In this document: positions 15,113 to 21,302 of the stretch, piece by piece
How positions within the stretch are numbered: the first letter of the stretch is position 1
How the letters are laid out: each line of letters begins with the position of its first letter
Assembly (NCBI GenBank): GCA_002495235.1
Contig: DAEG01000008.1
Location: 1-26,112, forward strand
Length of the DNA stretch: 26,112 nucleotides
From: Euryarchaeota archaeon UBA287
GTDB lineage: Archaea; Thermoplasmatota; UBA186; UBA287
Reading direction: 5' to 3'
Made by a program: the position numbers and the translations under genes
Notes under the pieces: model-generated
Database searches by the model: none
Told to the model about the DNA's origin: nothing
The model's input: the letters and a program-made list of their open reading frames with translations, nothing else

Positions 15113-16112
15113 ATCTCCTCACGGCTGCATCAAGCACAGCCCATATTATCTCATCGTAGCTCATGCCTGCGGTGTAGCAGGCCTTAGGGAACCTTGAGTT
15201 CTCTTTGGGGTCAGGTGCAAGGCCAGGAAGAGGATTGGCCTCTATTACGTTCGGTATCCCATCTGCATCAAGGCGCATGTCTATGCGGCAGAGATCCCTG
15301 CATCTCAGCGCCCTGAAGGTCTTTATCGCCGTGCGCTCTATTCTTCTTTTGAGTCCCTCGTCTATGCGCGCGGGACAGACGAGCTTGTCATCATCAAGGT
15401 ACCACTTCACCTCAAAGCAGTCAAACCTTTTCTCTTCCGGCAGTGAAGAAAAGTCAAGCTCTATTATAGGCAACACCCTGGGCTCATTACCCAGCATAGC
15501 AACCGTGAACTCCCTGCCCTCCAGGAACTCCTCGACTATGACGGGCTCTTTGAGTCGTTCGATGAGCTCTTTAGACACCTCTCTCAGCTGTCGCCCATCG
15601 TTCACCAGTGACTTCTCGGTTATCCCTATGCTCGATCCCTCGAGCAGAGGCTTCACAAAGAGAGGGTAATCCAGTGCGCTGTCTATTCCATCATCCACAT
15701 TCCACAGCACCTGAAATCTGGGTGTTGGTATGCCATAGTAGGAGAGGATCTCCTTAGTCCTGGCCTTATCGAGCGCTATCGCGAGCGTCAGTGGATCGGA
15801 ACCCATGTACGGTATGCCAAGCATCTCCAGCATGAAGGGCACCTGTGATTCCCTGGCTCCTCTGCCTACCCCCTCAGCTATGTTGAACACGAAGTCTGGT
15901 CTCTCTTCTCTCAGCCTCTGAAAGCAATCAAGATCGGCCTCTATGCGGATCGTTTCCAAACCTTTCCGTTCTATCGCCCGCTCTATCGCTCTTATGGTCT
16001 CAGGCTCATCGTATTCCGCGTCCTCCTCTCTTCTTTCACCTTGGAGAGAGTTGCAGGTTATGCCAATCCTGCTATCTTCTGGGATTTTTGTATACGAAAA
16101 GCTTTCCTTCAT
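15081..16112 (-). CDS. D-Ala-D-Ala-ligase-like ATP-grasp enzyme, long copy
   Basis: A 343-aa paralogue of the downstream ATP-grasp ligase. Motifs: FNIAEGVGRGARESQVP, GIPYMGSDPLTLAIALDK, the ATP-binding FVKPLLEGSSIGI (K154), VEEFLEGREFTV (E194-E195, E197), the metal site CRIDMRL (D278) and VIEANPLPGL (E291, N293), which is closer to the classical EINTLPG. The N-terminus (MKESFSYTKIPEDSRIGITC) overlaps the kamA 3' end by 41 nt; no later start leaves the first beta strand intact, so ATG 16112 is kept. It overlaps the next ATP-grasp gene by 32 nt. Two non-identical ligases in one operon suggest two sequential condensations or a heteromeric ligase making a small peptide containing the KamA product. 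That is inference. Confidence 0.82.
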   Translation of the reverse strand: MKESFSYTKIPEDSRIGITCNSLQGERREEDAEYDEPETIRAIERAIERKGLETIRIEADLDCFQRLREERPDFVFNIAEGVGRGARESQVPFMLEMLGIPYMGSDPLTLAIALDKARTKEILSYYGIPTPRFQVLWNVDDGIDSALDYPLFVKPLLEGSSIGITEKSLVNDGRQLREVSKELIERLKEPVIVEEFLEGREFTVAMLGNEPRVLPIIELDFSSLPEEKRFDCFEVKWYLDDDKLVCPARIDEGLKRRIERTAIKTFRALRCRDLCRIDMRLDADGIPNVIEANPLPGLAPDPKENSRFPKACYTAGMSYDEIIWAVLDAAVRRYEGSSHIQSP

Positions 16113-17142
16113 AGTTTTTCAGCACGATCTTCTCGTCATCGAGCTCCTGCATGTAGTCCGGTAGTATGGGCACCTTGCCCCCGCCTCCAGGCGTGTCTAT
16201 GACCAGATGTGGTATGCACAGGCCGGTAGTGCGGCCCTGTATCTGCCTGAAGATCTCCAGAGCCTCCTGCACGGTCGTGCGGAAGTGCTCAACTCCCTGG
16301 GAAGGATCGCACAGGTACAGATAGTAAGGTCTCACTCTGTTCTTCAGCAGCTTCTGGAACAGTGCGGTCAGCGTCTCCGCGCTGTCGTTCACCCCGCGCA
16401 GAAGTACTGTCTGGCTGCCCAGTGGAATTCCGGCGTCCGCTAGCGTCGCCAGAGCACGGGAACACTCTTCATCGATCTCCCGCGGATGTTCGAAGTGTAT
16501 GTTTATGAACAGAGGGTGGTACCTCTTGAGCATGGCCGCAAGCTTTGGGGTTATCCTTGCGGGGTTTGATACGGGCATCCTTGTTCCTATCCTTATTATC
16601 TCCACATGCTCTATGGCTCTGAGCTCTGATATTATGTGCTCCAATTCCTCGTCTGTGCGCATGAAAGGATCCCCACCGGACAGAAGCACGTCTCTGACCT
16701 CCTTGTGCTCCCTTATGTACTCTATGCTCTTCTCTATCTCGCTCATGGGGATCTCCTCTATCCTGCCGATCTTTCTCTTTCTGGTGCAGAACCTGCAGTA
16801 CATCGCACACTTTGAGCTCACCAGCAGCAGCACCCTGTCCGGATAGCGGTGCACAAGGCAGGATGTCTTTGAGTCTCTCTCTTCCATCAGGGGATCCTCC
16901 CTGTTCAAGTCCCAGAGCTCCTCCATGCTGGGTATGCACTGTTTCCATACAGGGTCGTCTTTCTCCCTTATCAGACTCAAAAAGTGCTTGGTTACCCTCA
17001 TAGGGTAAACCCCTCTCACCTCTTCTATCTCCCTGAGATCTGCCCCTTTGGACGCCAGAAAAGCATCCATAAAAGACCGTTTGGGTGGCGGCTGTTCAGA
17101 GTCGCCCGCAGACCCCTCTTCAGGCACCGATATGGCGCACAT
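16072..17142 (-). CDS. kamA: Lysine 2,3-aminomutase family radical SAM enzyme (KamA)
   Basis: A 356-aa radical SAM/PLP enzyme expected to convert L-lysine to beta-lysine. Features are the CxxxCxxC [4Fe-4S] site KCAMYCRFCTRKRK (C112, C116, C119), LLSGGDPF, and the PLP lysine in DTPGGGGKVPILPDY (K323). Asp279 (in YLCDPS) and Asp316 (in VIDTPGG) match the two aspartates that bind the lysine side-chain amine in the clostridial enzyme, favouring lysine over glutamate. The protein ends about 33 residues after K323, so it lacks the long C-terminal tail of clostridial LAM. ATG 17142 is preferred over ATG 17172: a TATA-like box at 17171-17181 overlaps the latter and sits about 30 nt before the former. 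It leads an operon with two ATP-grasp ligases. The usual archaeal partner AblB, a beta-lysine acetyltransferase, is absent. Confidence 0.9.
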   Translation of the reverse strand: MCAISVPEEGSAGDSEQPPPKRSFMDAFLASKGADLREIEEVRGVYPMRVTKHFLSLIREKDDPVWKQCIPSMEELWDLNREDPLMEERDSKTSCLVHRYPDRVLLLVSSKCAMYCRFCTRKRKIGRIEEIPMSEIEKSIEYIREHKEVRDVLLSGGDPFMRTDEELEHIISELRAIEHVEIIRIGTRMPVSNPARITPKLAAMLKRYHPLFINIHFEHPREIDEECSRALATLADAGIPLGSQTVLLRGVNDSAETLTALFQKLLKNRVRPYYLYLCDPSQGVEHFRTTVQEALEIFRQIQGRTTGLCIPHLVIDTPGGGGKVPILPDYMQELDDEKIVLKNYEGKLFVYKNPRR

Positions 17143-17170
17143 TATTATCAAACGGTGTATGTTTTTTATC

Positions 17171-17181
17171 ATATTTATTTG
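17171..17181 (-). promoter_or_regulatory. TATA-like box for the kamA operon
   Basis: On the minus strand it reads CAAATAAATAT, centred about 30 nt upstream of the ATG at 17142. It predicts a nearly leaderless transcript and rules against the upstream ATG at 17172. It shares a 140-bp divergent control region with the + strand gene at 17283. Confidence 0.45.
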
Positions 17182-17251
17182 TTTCTAACATCATGTACCT
17201 ATTCCCACGTGCTAGGCGCGAGTTTGAGACCTCTTCCTGAGAGAGGAAAAA

Positions 17252-17260
17252 GGTATATAA
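17252..17260 (+). promoter_or_regulatory. Promoter of the YGD-repeat membrane protein
   Basis: A strong archaeal box GGTATATAA is preceded by the purine-rich GAGAGGAAAAA (BRE-like) and lies about 27 nt upstream of ATG 17283. There is no Shine-Dalgarno, so a leaderless transcript is expected. A short inverted repeat (CCTCT at 17230-17234, AGAGG at 17242-17246) abuts the BRE and could be an operator. Confidence 0.55.
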
Positions 17261-17282
17261 AGAAGCACTATGATAGAGAAGT

Positions 17283-18926
17283 ATGAAGCGCTCCATATCA
17301 GCGGTGCTTCTGATGCTTCAGGGTCTTGTGAACGTTTTTGCATCTCTCATTTTCCTGGCCATACCGGGCATGATCTCTCGTATGGCAGAGGAAGCCCCAT
17401 CCTTCCTATTCTCATTTTTCGGTATCTTTTTCGGGCTTTTCGTTATCGTCGGGATCCTGCAGATCATCGCAGGAGTAGGTATCATGAGCTCCGCCCATTG
17501 GGCGTGGGGTTTCGGGATGGGCGTTTCTATCCTTGGTCTATTCAGCTTTCCGATAGGCACTGTACTAGCTGTTGCCTGCATTCTCATCCTGTTATCCTCC
17601 AAGGAGGAGTTTGGCGTGAAGAGTGGAACCGGTGTGAGTGGCGAGAGTAGCGTTAATGAGGAGTGGCCCCTGGTCCTAGGAACGGTGGTGGTTGTCATAG
17701 GTATCCTCTGGGTGCTGGCCGCGTATGTGAGAACGTCCTATGCATGGGCAGCCGCCTTTGGGGTGATAGGCATAGCCCTGATGGTGATGGGCAGCGTCAT
17801 GAGGATCCGGACACGATCCCTGGTCACACTGGGAGAGGTTTTTCTGTGCGTTTGTGTTTTTCTTGCGTTCTTTGTCTCGGGCATAAGGATGGAAGATCTT
17901 GCGGTGCCCATAATGGTTGGCGGCCTGCTTCTGATCCTTGCCTACTACCTCTCAAAGAGAAGGAGGGGAGCGGGAAGATTCCTGACCGCTCTCAGCATAG
18001 CCGCGATCATAGGAGCTGCATGCGCTCCGCTCTATCCAGAGAGCGGTTCTGTCAGGATTGGATTGGATGATGACTGGAATGATGTAGGCGGTCGGGGTGG
18101 CATGGGGAGGGAATACACGACCTCTGACGTTAGGTATTTTGGGGGTAAGGCGATGTTGAGCATAGAAACGACAGGTTCTATAACGGTCAGAAGATGGAAC
18201 GATAGCAGGATAAAGCTCGAATACACCAAGCGATCCTCTGATGAGTCCCTGCTGGATGACATCTGGGTTGATATCAAGGAGAGCACAGGGGAGCTCAAAG
18301 TGATGACCAGGACAACGGGCAGCAGAGGGTGGGAAGCAGTCGATTATTATGTTTCGGTCCCAAGAAGCACTTCGGATCTGCATCTGGTATCTAATTACGG
18401 TGACATGACGCTCGAAGGAGTTAATGGCACTCTGAATGCAAGGACGGAATATGGCGATATTAAACTGGTAGGTATTGATGGGTACTCTATAGACATAGAA
18501 ACAGATTACGGCGACATGATCCTTGAGCGGGTGAATGGAGATCTAACGGCAGAGACAGGTTATGGAGATATGAGACTGAGCGGCTCTGGCGGGAAATCGG
18601 TGGGTCTGAGGACAGGCTATGGGGATATGGACATAGAGAACTCCTCCTTTGATAACATCAGTGCCCAGACCGGGTATGGGGATATAGGCGCAGCTCTGGC
18701 GGTAATGGGAAATGTGACCCTGGTGACCATGTATGGAGATGTGGATGTCAGAGTTCCCGATTACAAAGATGTACGGGTGGCACTCAAAACGTCAGGAGGG
18801 TCCATCGATGTTGGGATACCTCTGGTGGCAGACATCGTGTCCGAAAACGAGTTTGTTGGTCATGCAGGCTCTCCGATATACAAGATAAGGGTGGAGGCCT
18901 CTGGCGGGGACGTAAGTCTGGAGTGA
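17283..18926 (+). CDS. Polytopic membrane protein with C-terminal YGD-repeat beta-solenoid
   Basis: A 547-aa protein in two parts. Residues about 5-250 hold roughly eight hydrophobic helices with a short Ser/Gly linker near 110-125. Residues about 255-547 are predicted extracytoplasmic and beta-rich, resembling the DUF4097/adhesin-type beta-helix. Seven YGD(M/I/V) motifs lie at Tyr 372, 390, 409, 427, 446, 465 and 484, a strict 18-19-residue period as in one solenoid turn. Alternating strands contain L.VSNYGDM, ARTEYGDI, ETDYGDM, ETGYGDM and similar. The final part (SGGSID..., SGGDVSLE) continues the pattern. The function is unknown; related domains occur in bacterial membrane-stress proteins. 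It is transcribed alone from a leaderless-type promoter, divergent from kamA. Confidence 0.75.
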   Translation: MKRSISAVLLMLQGLVNVFASLIFLAIPGMISRMAEEAPSFLFSFFGIFFGLFVIVGILQIIAGVGIMSSAHWAWGFGMGVSILGLFSFPIGTVLAVACILILLSSKEEFGVKSGTGVSGESSVNEEWPLVLGTVVVVIGILWVLAAYVRTSYAWAAAFGVIGIALMVMGSVMRIRTRSLVTLGEVFLCVCVFLAFFVSGIRMEDLAVPIMVGGLLLILAYYLSKRRRGAGRFLTALSIAAIIGAACAPLYPESGSVRIGLDDDWNDVGGRGGMGREYTTSDVRYFGGKAMLSIETTGSITVRRWNDSRIKLEYTKRSSDESLLDDIWVDIKESTGELKVMTRTTGSRGWEAVDYYVSVPRSTSDLHLVSNYGDMTLEGVNGTLNARTEYGDIKLVGIDGYSIDIETDYGDMILERVNGDLTAETGYGDMRLSGSGGKSVGLRTGYGDMDIENSSFDNISAQTGYGDIGAALAVMGNVTLVTMYGDVDVRVPDYKDVRVALKTSGGSIDVGIPLVADIVSENEFVGHAGSPIYKIRVEASGGDVSLE

Positions 18927-18974
18927 GTCCCCTCTTTGACGGGCAACGGCTTCATTACCCTAAAAGCTTTCTGG

Positions 18975-19676
18975 TCACTCCAGTCTCTCAGGGTGCTCCA
19001 GCAGATCCTTTACCTCTGTGAGGAATTCCGCCGGAGTGCTTGCGAGGACAGCGAAGTGATCCCAGACCATGACCAGATTCATGATCCTTCTGCGCTCTAT
19101 CCTGCCGTCAACGACCCACGGCTTCTCCATGGCAGAGCACATCACAAGCTCGCTCACCACGTCACCTGTCAGCGTGGCCGAGGCGCTCTCGACTGCGCCG
19201 AGGGTGCCCACGTTAGATACCGCAAAGAAAGGCTCCTGAGGAAATAGCTGCTCCTTTGTCTCCTTCCTTGCTGCCTTCACGCACTCATTGAGCTCTTCCG
19301 CTATCGCGTTCAGGCTTTTCTCTTCTGCCTTGTCGATCCAGACTCCATTGGAGAACTCCCCCACCTGAACAGGCAAGAACATCCTTATGGTGTCTGGCAC
19401 GTACACCCGGTCTATCCTGTCGAGCCACCTTCCCGCGAGTATTGGGTAGTGCTTTAGAGTCATAGCCGAGGCCCTGACTATCAGGGCGGTGATCGTTGTC
19501 TTTCTCTCCCTTGTCTTTGCAAACTCAGTAGCGCTGGTAATGTCGACGGGCGTTGTCAGAGAGCATGAATAGCTCCGATCGCAATGAGCGACCTGTCGGA
19601 GAGCAAGCATGAGGTCATCCAGTTGATAGTATCTTCTTCCCTTCTCGTCGATTTCATAGGTGCGCTGCATGATCAT
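18975..19676 (-). CDS. Stand-alone 2-oxoacid dehydrogenase E2-like acyltransferase domain, probably degenerate
   Basis: A 233-aa protein that aligns by eye with the catalytic domain of lipoamide acyltransferases (CAT-like fold). It has CSLTTPVDITSATEF and TTITALIVRASAMTLKHYP, then FFAVSNVGTLG where E2 has FTISNLG, and the C-terminal WDHFAVLASTPAEFLTEVKD where E2 has the DHRVIDG active site. The catalytic His is kept (H207), but the following Arg and the DG are lost (F208, L211-A212). There is no lipoyl domain and no E3-binding domain, and no E1 or E3 genes are nearby. It may be an acyltransferase with another acceptor or a structural protein. A second ATG six bases downstream (19670) is equally possible as start; no Shine-Dalgarno is seen. 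Confidence 0.72.
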   Translation of the reverse strand: MIMQRTYEIDEKGRRYYQLDDLMLALRQVAHCDRSYSCSLTTPVDITSATEFAKTRERKTTITALIVRASAMTLKHYPILAGRWLDRIDRVYVPDTIRMFLPVQVGEFSNGVWIDKAEEKSLNAIAEELNECVKAARKETKEQLFPQEPFFAVSNVGTLGAVESASATLTGDVVSELVMCSAMEKPWVVDGRIERRRIMNLVMVWDHFAVLASTPAEFLTEVKDLLEHPERLE

Positions 19677-19691
19677 GATTGTTGTCTGGTG

Positions 19692-20234
19692 TTAATAGAC
19701 TTCCTTCACATGTCCGGCTATCGTGTCATACGCGCTCAATAACTCGATAGAGGGCATCATTTTTATTCTGTAACCCCAATAGGCTGTGGATATGATCGTG
19801 CTCCCCATCTTTTTGTTATACCTGACATTTATTCCGGGGAGCTCTCTCTTCTTTACAGCTTCAGTCAGCTTCTCTTTCAGCTGTGAGTCGTAGTCGAGGA
19901 TCCCTGCGAGGTAAGATCCTCTCCATCCTAGGTCCTCAAGTTCTCTCTTCAGTATTCCTCTCCTCTTTATCACAAGGTCTGCCTTCAAATCCTTACCCTG
20001 CTCTTTCTCTCCCGGAACGATGTACTGCACGGTGACGGTGGAGTTGTACTGTGATGATTGTTTTAGGACGCATACAGCCTCAAAGTTCTGTCTCTCTACC
20101 AGCATACAGCGCTTCCCGCTCAGCCAGGAGAGCTTCAATGGAGTCTCTTTCTTATCTGCTATTCTGCACTCTATGCCGAGGGAAAACATGTGCGTGCAGA
20201 GTTCTGCGAGGTCGTCTCTGAATATCCTTTTCAT
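19692..20234 (-). CDS. Hypothetical protein
   Basis: A 180-aa soluble protein that I do not recognise. It is a mixed alpha/beta sequence without transmembrane segments or a signal peptide. It contains two cysteines near the N-terminus (C17 in ELCTHMF and C27 in GIECRI), a basic KRRGILKRELEDLGW stretch in the middle, and a Tyr/Ile/Met-rich C-terminus. ATG 20234 (MKRIFRDDL) is chosen over an in-frame TTG four codons upstream. A TATA-like box at 20259-20267 lies about 29 nt before that ATG, the leaderless distance. It sits between an E2-like gene (15 nt after its stop) and an AlkA-type glycosylase on the same strand. Neither neighbour suggests a role with confidence. Confidence 0.65.
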   Translation of the reverse strand: MKRIFRDDLAELCTHMFSLGIECRIADKKETPLKLSWLSGKRCMLVERQNFEAVCVLKQSSQYNSTVTVQYIVPGEKEQGKDLKADLVIKRRGILKRELEDLGWRGSYLAGILDYDSQLKEKLTEAVKKRELPGINVRYNKKMGSTIISTAYWGYRIKMMPSIELLSAYDTIAGHVKEVY

Positions 20235-20258
20235 GCCTGAACACAAAACCCCTTGCCG

Positions 20259-20267
20259 GTTATAAAC
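20259..20267 (-). promoter_or_regulatory. TATA-like box for the 180-aa hypothetical gene
   Basis: On the minus strand AAGGTTTATAACC contains a clear TATA core centred about 29 nt upstream of ATG 20234. It fits a leaderless transcript and lies in the 46-nt gap after the glycosylase gene. Confidence 0.45.
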
Positions 20268-20280
20268 CTTTCACTCCGTG

Positions 20281-21177
20281 TCAGAAGGTGCTCATCATAA
20301 CATACCAAAACGCCAGGCCCATGAGCGTGCCAAAGTGCTCTTCTGCGTGCCTCCTGCACAGCGCCTTTGCTCGTTCTCTCTTTTCCTCCTCTATAGAGAA
20401 GACGTTTGCGTATATGCCCAGACTCCACGAGTCTATCGGGAATACGTCGTACCTCCTCTTTTTCCTGTGGGTCGAGCCGAAGAGGGCGAACTCGGCTGTG
20501 TAATCTCCGACACCGTCGAACCGCATGAGCTCCTCCTTCGCTTTTTTAGTGCTCATTCTCTCTATCCGTTTCTCGACCCCGTCATCGAAATTCTCTGCGA
20601 GTTTTAGCACATAATTGGCCCTGTAGCCTAATTTTCCTCTCCTGAGGTCTTCTGCGGTTGCTTTTTTGAGATCCTGTGCCCTTAACGGGAGGTATAGGTC
20701 CCGCTCCATTCTTCTGCCATAGCGCTCGAGGATGAACGAGAACATGTCCATGGACCTTTTTACCGGTGCGTTCTGCAGCAGTATGCCCAGAACCAGAGCG
20801 GTGAACAGACCGTTGAACTGGAGCATGTGCAGACCCTCTAGTCGTTCCGTGATGCTCTTGAGCTCTGTCATCTCCGCAACACGGTAGAAGCGTCCGAGAT
20901 CCTCGTTGCATCCCAGCATCATGGCCGTCCTGTCCAGCGCTTTCCTCTCCTTCGTGTTGTTCAGCTCATCAGCCGCCAGGATGACACTGAACACGGGTTC
21001 CTCTGGTGTACCCGTAAAGGTGACGCGGACAGTGCACGCTGGATCTCCGAGACCGAAGAAATAGCTCTCCCCGTCAAACAGGTCGTAGAACGCGTGTCTT
21101 CTTATGGCAAAGTTCTTCTCCATTGTCAGATAGAAATTGTAGGGTGGTATGCCCTCAAGCTCAAACGCGTGTTGCAC
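20281..21177 (-). CDS. AlkA/OGG-type helix-hairpin-helix DNA glycosylase
   Basis: A 298-aa base-excision repair glycosylase of the HhH-GPD superfamily. The N-terminal beta domain (PYNFYLTMEKNFAIRRHAF onward) resembles the AlkA/OGG N-domain. The core has LGYRANYVLKLAENF, the hairpin MRFDGVGDYTAEFALFG (HhH at about 221-232), and the catalytic aspartate in DVFPIDSWS (D249). The position that carries the catalytic lysine in bifunctional OGG enzymes is Tyr here, so a monofunctional glycosylase acting on alkylated purines is the better guess. GTG 21177 is the only start that keeps the whole N-domain, as an in-frame stop lies just upstream. A TATA-like sequence at 21200-21206 sits at the leaderless distance. 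It is divergent from rnfC. Confidence 0.82.
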   Translation of the reverse strand: MQHAFELEGIPPYNFYLTMEKNFAIRRHAFYDLFDGESYFFGLGDPACTVRVTFTGTPEEPVFSVILAADELNNTKERKALDRTAMMLGCNEDLGRFYRVAEMTELKSITERLEGLHMLQFNGLFTALVLGILLQNAPVKRSMDMFSFILERYGRRMERDLYLPLRAQDLKKATAEDLRRGKLGYRANYVLKLAENFDDGVEKRIERMSTKKAKEELMRFDGVGDYTAEFALFGSTHRKKRRYDVFPIDSWSLGIYANVFSIEEEKRERAKALCRRHAEEHFGTLMGLAFWYVMMSTF

Positions 21178-21199
21178 ATCCCGTATCTGATGCTAAAAA

Positions 21200-21206
21200 G
21201 ATAAAT
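21200..21206 (-). promoter_or_regulatory. TATA-like box for the glycosylase gene
   Basis: On the minus strand ATTTATC is followed by a T-run and is centred about 26 nt upstream of GTG 21177. It is weaker than the other boxes in this window. Confidence 0.3.
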
Positions 21207-21214
21207 CTGACTGG

Positions 21215-21234
21215 CTGCACATATTACTGCACAT
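21215..21234. repeat. Direct repeat CTGCACAT in the glycosylase-rnfC divergent region
   Basis: CTGCACAT occurs at 21215-21222 and again at 21227-21234, with starts 12 bp apart, about one helical turn. A small CCGT/ACGG palindrome around TTTT follows at 21254-21265. The position between the two divergent promoters suggests a possible regulator site. Confidence 0.3.
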
Positions 21235-21271
21235 TTTTCTTATATCTGTTTATCCGTTTTTACGGTAAATC

Positions 21272-21279
21272 CTATATAT
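21272..21279 (+). promoter_or_regulatory. Promoter of the rnf operon
   Basis: CTATATAT is centred about 28 nt upstream of the rnfC ATG (21303). No Shine-Dalgarno intervenes, so a leaderless transcript is predicted. An additional TTATATC lies at 21240-21246. Confidence 0.5.
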
Positions 21280-21302
21280 CCGCAAAGCACTTGCATCATG
21301 TT

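Noticed and set aside
14195..16112. ATP-grasp pair as peptidoglycan D-Ala-D-Ala ligases
   Set aside because: No other cell-wall gene is near, the organism is archaeal, and the metal-site motif of the short copy is altered; the kamA context points elsewhere.
17143..17172. Upstream ATG for kamA at 17172
   Set aside because: The predicted TATA box overlaps it, so it would not be in the transcript; the extra ten residues have no family support.
20235..20246. TTG start four codons before the 180-aa protein's ATG
   Set aside because: ATG 20234 is at a better distance from the TATA box and is a stronger start codon.
21123..21302. In-frame extension of rnfC upstream of ATG 21303
   Set aside because: It overlaps the divergent glycosylase gene and both promoters, and does not resemble RnfC.
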